Shown here: positions 60,692 to 64,000 of the stretch, piece by piece
How positions within the stretch are numbered: the first letter of the stretch is position 1
Layout: every line of letters begins with the position of its first letter
DNA from: Pseudomonas khavaziana
GTDB lineage: Bacteria > Pseudomonadota > Gammaproteobacteria > Pseudomonadales > Pseudomonadaceae
DNA length: 64,000 nt
Assembly: GCF_019145205.1 (NCBI RefSeq)
Contig: NZ_JAHSTT010000013.1
Coordinates: 1-64,000, forward strand
Reading direction: 5' to 3'
The notes under the pieces: generated by a model
What the model was told of the DNA's origin: nothing
Seen by the model: only the letters and a program-made list of their open reading frames with translations
The model's database searches: none
Position numbers and translations under genes: made by a program

Positions 60692-61367
60692 GCTGGCGCC
60701 CCTGCTGGTCTCGGCGCTGATCCTTGGCCTGCTCGGCGGCGGCCATTGCCTGGGCATGTGCGGCGGGCTGATGGGCGCGCTGACCCTGGCGATCCCCAAG
60801 GAGCAGCGCAGCCGCCGCTTTCGCCTACTGCTGGCGTACAACCTGGGGCGCATCCTCAGCTATGCAACGGCGGGGTTACTGATTGGCCTGGCTGGCTGGG
60901 CGGTGGCCAACAGCCCGGCGGCGATGTTCATGCGCGTGCTCGCCGGGCTGCTGCTGATCTGCATGGGCCTTTATCTGGCCGGCTGGTGGAGCGGCCTGAC
61001 CCGTATAGAAAGCCTGGGGCGCGGCCTGTGGCGGCATATACAACCTGTTGCCAACCGCCTGCTGCCGGTGTCCAGCCTGCCTCGCGCCTTGCTGCTGGGC
61101 GCGTTGTGGGGCTGGTTGCCGTGCGGGTTGGTCTACAGCACCCTGCTCTGGGCGGCGAGCCAGGGCAATGCGCTGGACAGTGCAGTGCTGATGCTGGCCT
61201 TCGGCCTGGGCACCTGGCCGGTGCTGCTCGCCACCGGACTGGCGGCCGAACGCGTGACCGCGTTATTGCGCAAGCGCAGCGTGCGCGTCGCCGGGGGCGT
61301 GCTGGTGATGATCTTCGGTATCTGGACCCTGCCGGGCCCGCATCAGCACTGGCTGATGGGGCATTAA
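60684..61367 (+). CDS. Membrane protein of the TauE/SafE-annotated DsbD_2 family
   Basis: A 227-aa protein with six hydrophobic helices. The first helix contains LLGGGHCLGMCGGLMGALTL, with the conserved H-C-x3-C motif, and a middle one GALWGWLPCGLVYSTLLWA with the CG pair. These features match the DsbD/CcdA-like DsbD_2 family, which is often labelled sulfite exporter. It overlaps ccoS by 8 bp and in pseudomonads always seems to travel with it. This makes a role in copper or thiol handling for the oxidase more likely than sulfite export. Confidence 0.85.
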   Translation: MLELAPLLVSALILGLLGGGHCLGMCGGLMGALTLAIPKEQRSRRFRLLLAYNLGRILSYATAGLLIGLAGWAVANSPAAMFMRVLAGLLLICMGLYLAGWWSGLTRIESLGRGLWRHIQPVANRLLPVSSLPRALLLGALWGWLPCGLVYSTLLWAASQGNALDSAVLMLAFGLGTWPVLLATGLAAERVTALLRKRSVRVAGGVLVMIFGIWTLPGPHQHWLMGH

Positions 61368-61395
61368 AGGCCATGTGGCATAGCGCCGCTCCCCG

Positions 61396-61409
61396 TTGAT
61401 GCAAATCAA
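61396..61409 (+). promoter_or_regulatory. Perfect ANR box upstream of hemN
   Basis: TTGAT-GCAA-ATCAA matches the ANR/FNR consensus at all ten fixed positions. It is centred 67.5 bp before the hemN ATG, and TAGACT (61432-61437) lies at the proper place for a -10 of an ANR-activated promoter. Confidence 0.88.
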
Positions 61410-61469
61410 GATGCCTGCCCAGCCCTGCCCCTAGACTCGGCCCACTAGCCATTCCCGGGGACCGCCCGC

Positions 61470-62852
61470 ATGCTCGACGCTATTCGTTGGGACACAGATC
61501 TGATTTGCCGCTACGACTTGGCGGGGCCGCGCTACACGTCCTACCCCACCGCCGTACAATTCGACAGCCAGGTCGGCACCTTCGACCTGCTCCACGCCCT
61601 GCGTGACAGCCGCAAGGCCGTGCGGCCATTGTCGCTATATGTGCACGTGCCGTTCTGCGCCAACATTTGCTACTACTGCGCCTGTAACAAAGTCATCACC
61701 AAGGACCGCGGCCGCGCCCAGGCCTACCTGCAGCGCCTGGAGCAGGAAATCCAGCTGGTGGCCTGTCACCTCGACCCCAAGCAAACTGTTGAGCAGCTGC
61801 ATCTGGGCGGCGGCACGCCCACTTTTCTCAGCCACGACGAACTTCGCCAGGTGATGGCCTGCCTGCGTCAGCACTTCAATTTACTGGATGACGACTCAGG
61901 CGACTACGGTATCGAAATCGACCCACGCGAAGCCGACTGGGCCACTATGGGCTTGTTGCGTGAGCTGGGCTTCAACCGCGTGAGTATCGGCCTGCAAGAC
62001 CTCGACCCTGAGGTGCAACGGGCGGTCAATCGCCTGCAAAGCCTGGAAGAAACCCGCGCGGTGATCGATGCGGCACGCACCCTGCAATTTCGCTCGATCA
62101 ATATCGACCTGATCTACGGCTTGCCCAAGCAGTCGATGCTGAATTTCGCTCGTACCGTGGAGGAAGTCATCCGCCTGCAGCCCGACCGCCTGTCGGTGTT
62201 CAACTACGCGCACTTGCCGGAGCGCTTCATGCCGCAACGGCGGATCAACACCGACGACCTGCCCTCGCCGAGCGAGAAACTGCTGATGCTGCAAACCACC
62301 ATCGAGCAACTGACCCAGGCCGGCTACCGTTATATCGGCATGGACCACTTCGCCCTACCGGACGACGAGCTGGCCATCGCTCAGGAAGAAAGCACGCTGC
62401 AGCGCAACTTCCAGGGTTACACCACCCACGGGCATTGCGACCTGATTGGGCTTGGAGTGTCGGCGATCAGCCAGGTCGGCGACCTGTACTGTCAGAACAG
62501 CAGTGATCTGAGCCAGTACCAGAATGCCTTGGCGGGCGCGCAGTTGGCTACCAGCCGTGGCCTGGTCTGTACCACGGATGATCGTCTGCGCCGGGAAGTA
62601 ATCCAACAACTGATCTGCAATTTCAGCTTGGCATTCGGGGAGATCGAACAGAGGTACAACATCGATTTTCGCGGCTATTTCGCCGAGCTATGGCCGCAGC
62701 TGGAGACCATGGCTGCCGATGGCTTGATCGAGCTGGATGCCCTGGGCATCCGTGTACTGCCGGCGGGGCGCCTGTTGGTGCGCTCGGTGTGCATGGTGTT
62801 CGATGCCTATCTGGAGCACCAGAACAGGCAGCGATTTTCGCGGGTCATCTAA
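61470..62852 (+). CDS. hemN: Oxygen-independent coproporphyrinogen III oxidase
   Basis: A 460-aa radical SAM enzyme that converts coproporphyrinogen III to protoporphyrinogen IX without oxygen, the haem pathway step for anaerobic growth. The cluster motif is YVHVPFCANICYYCACNKV (CxxxCxxC plus the fourth Cys). LHLGGGTPTFLS and the SAM-binding EIDPREADWATM follow. The length and C-terminal extension fit HemN rather than the shorter HemW. It is preceded by a perfect ANR box. The next gene is convergent with a 6-bp gap. Confidence 0.96.
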   Translation: MLDAIRWDTDLICRYDLAGPRYTSYPTAVQFDSQVGTFDLLHALRDSRKAVRPLSLYVHVPFCANICYYCACNKVITKDRGRAQAYLQRLEQEIQLVACHLDPKQTVEQLHLGGGTPTFLSHDELRQVMACLRQHFNLLDDDSGDYGIEIDPREADWATMGLLRELGFNRVSIGLQDLDPEVQRAVNRLQSLEETRAVIDAARTLQFRSINIDLIYGLPKQSMLNFARTVEEVIRLQPDRLSVFNYAHLPERFMPQRRINTDDLPSPSEKLLMLQTTIEQLTQAGYRYIGMDHFALPDDELAIAQEESTLQRNFQGYTTHGHCDLIGLGVSAISQVGDLYCQNSSDLSQYQNALAGAQLATSRGLVCTTDDRLRREVIQQLICNFSLAFGEIEQRYNIDFRGYFAELWPQLETMAADGLIELDALGIRVLPAGRLLVRSVCMVFDAYLEHQNRQRFSRVI

Positions 62853-62858
62853 AGGCTA

Positions 62859-63320
62859 TTACTTCATTGCCAGGCTGGCCGCTTTGACCGCGTCACCGGC
62901 ACTCATGTCTTTCATCGCCTTGGTGAGAGACGCCTGGGCGCTGGTCAAGCTCGCCTGCAGCCCACTCAATGCCGATTGCAGGCCGGAAAGTCGGGCGCGG
63001 GCCTGTTCCGGACTGAGGTTCTTGTCGGCCATCACCGCCGCCATCTCAGCCTGCTTCTCGGCAATTTGCTTCTTGATCTCGCGAATCATCTTGAGCAGAT
63101 TCTTGACGTTGTCCGCCAAGCCGCTGTCGTCGATATCACTGTTTGAGGTTTTTTCAGCGGCCGCAGCTTTCATCGCGGCACCTGAGATGGTCACTGAAAC
63201 GGCGGGCTTGGCTGCATCAGTCGTCGGGGTCTCGGCAACATCGGATTCAGTAGCCTTCTTGGTTTCGGGCAGCGCCTGGATCTGAGTTCGCGACGCGAGT
63301 TGGGTACTGAGAGATAACAT
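62859..63320 (-). CDS. Ala/Lys-rich hypothetical protein (PA1545-like)
   Basis: A 153-aa protein with the N-terminal MLSLSTQLASRTQIQALPET, an Ala/Thr/Pro-rich linker and a long helical C-terminal half with heptad-like KMIREIKKQIAEKQAEMAAV and two near-repeats LSGLQSALSGLQASLTSAQA. It lies between hemN and anr, the position of PA1545 in P. aeruginosa. The start ATG at 63320 has GGGTGG upstream; one six codons earlier is possible. It is divergent from anr. No function is known. Confidence 0.75.
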   Translation of the reverse strand: MLSLSTQLASRTQIQALPETKKATESDVAETPTTDAAKPAVSVTISGAAMKAAAAEKTSNSDIDDSGLADNVKNLLKMIREIKKQIAEKQAEMAAVMADKNLSPEQARARLSGLQSALSGLQASLTSAQASLTKAMKDMSAGDAVKAASLAMK

Positions 63321-63476
63321 GGTTTGAACCACCCGCATTCATATTTGATGGCAGTGCTATCGGCCGCTTCGGGCAAATCTTTATATTCCGACAGGTTTTT
63401 TGTACACGCTGGCCTCCATGCCCCCCAGTACGTTACCCTTACGTCTTATGTGTGTTTTCCCACAAGGATTTAAGAA

Positions 63477-64000
63477 ATGTCTGAGCCAGCCAAACTGCGC
63501 GCTCACAACCAGGTTCACTGCAAGGATTGCAGCCTGGCCCCCCTCTGCCTGCCACTTTCATTGAATCTGGAAGACATGGATGCGCTGGACGACATCGTGA
63601 AACGCGGCCGCCCGTTGAAAAAAGGCGAGTTCCTGTTTCGCCAGGGCGACAAGTTCGATTCGGTCTATGCAGTACGTTCGGGTGCGTTGAAGACATTCAG
63701 CCTCAGCGATGGCGGCGAAGAACAAATTACCGGTTTCCACTTGCCCAGCGAGTTGGTCGGGCTGTCGGGAATGGACACTGAGGTTCACCCGGTATCGGCC
63801 CAGGCGCTGGAAACGACTTCGGTATGCGAAATTCCTTTCGAGCGCCTGGATGAATTGGCACTGCAGCTGCCACAGTTGCGTCGCCAGTTGATGCGCGTGA
63901 TGAGCCGTGAGATTCGTGACGACCAGCAAATGATGCTGCTGCTGTCGAAGAAAACCGCCGACGAGCGCATCGCGACATTCCTGGTCAACCTGTCGGCGCG
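63477..64000 (+). CDS. anr: Anaerobic regulator Anr (partial, cut by window end)
   Basis: The first 174 codons of a CRP/FNR-type regulator. Cluster cysteines are at residues 15, 18 and 24 (CKDCSLAPLC) and 117 (TTSVCEIPF), matching the four ligands of FNR. The cyclic-nucleotide-binding-like beta-roll runs to about 125 and the dimerisation helix after it (QLRRQLMRVMSREIRDDQQM). Reading ends within the start of the DNA-binding domain, TADERIATFLVNLSAR. AAGGA precedes the ATG. It should control hemN and the cco operons. Confidence 0.97.
   Translation, partial: MSEPAKLRAHNQVHCKDCSLAPLCLPLSLNLEDMDALDDIVKRGRPLKKGEFLFRQGDKFDSVYAVRSGALKTFSLSDGGEEQITGFHLPSELVGLSGMDTEVHPVSAQALETTSVCEIPFERLDELALQLPQLRRQLMRVMSREIRDDQQMMLLLSKKTADERIATFLVNLSA

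Overview
The window looks like chromosome of a Pseudomonas of the P. fluorescens group. The evidence is its high GC content, the gene order at the right end (aer, two cbb3 oxidase operons, ccoGHIS, hemN, a small Ala/Lys-rich gene, anr), the guanidinobutyrase neighbourhood, and about fifteen REP/REPIN palindromes of the classes common in fluorescent pseudomonads. Identifications rest on reading the translations and on family knowledge; no database search was possible. No rRNA, tRNA, CRISPR array, insertion sequence or prophage was seen.

Layout. 1-8.0 kb, mostly minus strand: DUF2058 gene, mazG, relA, rlmD, cysM, a tapT-like DTW gene, then the LysR gene gbuR. 8.2-10.7 kb: guanidinobutyrase gbuA and a sodium:solute symporter, i.e. 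guanidino compound catabolism and uptake. 10.8-11.1 kb: a 40-codon micro-gene resembling P. aeruginosa PA1414, preceded by an ANR-like box. 11.1-18.4 kb: LysR/MFS divergent pair, DUF2177, CvfB-like RNA-binding protein, a SutA-like 59-aa protein, TorF-type porin, DUF6279 lipoprotein, a cloverleaf-shaped repeat and two small hypotheticals. 18.4-25.5 kb: DEAD-box helicase, YbdG-type mechanosensitive channel, a TetR/SDR/quinone reductase cluster with a long palindromic operator, a DMT exporter and azoR. 25.6-31.2 kb: a small secreted protein, LysR, alpha/beta hydrolase, periplasmic PpiA, ABC exporter and aqpZ. 31.2-45.5 kb: FemAB-like acyltransferase, Porin_5 protein, ECF sigma/anti-sigma pair, KAS III-like enzyme, hrpA, aceK, two EamA permeases and a CPBP protease.

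45.6-64 kb is a low-oxygen respiration island. It holds Aer aerotaxis receptor, a small hydrolase, ccoNOQP copy 2, ccoNOQP copy 1, ccoG-ccoH-ccoI-ccoS, a DsbD_2/SafE-type membrane protein, hemN, a PA1545-like gene and the first 174 codons of anr, which is cut by the window end. The cco genes encode two cbb3 oxidases and the copper/haem assembly machinery, hemN makes haem without oxygen, Anr senses oxygen through an Fe-S cluster, and Aer steers cells in redox gradients. A perfect ANR box precedes hemN, and near-matches precede ccoN copy 2, ccoN copy 1 and ccoG. A two-gene minus-strand cassette of unknown function, the first gene apparently frameshifted, sits between the oxidase operons and ccoG.

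The most unusual items are the PA1414-like micro-gene with its ANR-type promoter, the orphan cassette near ccoG, nested and stop-codon-donating REPINs, a 94-bp cloverleaf repeat, a Shine-Dalgarno/hairpin/AUG arrangement before the ABC exporter, and near-identical DNA blocks shared by the two cco operons.
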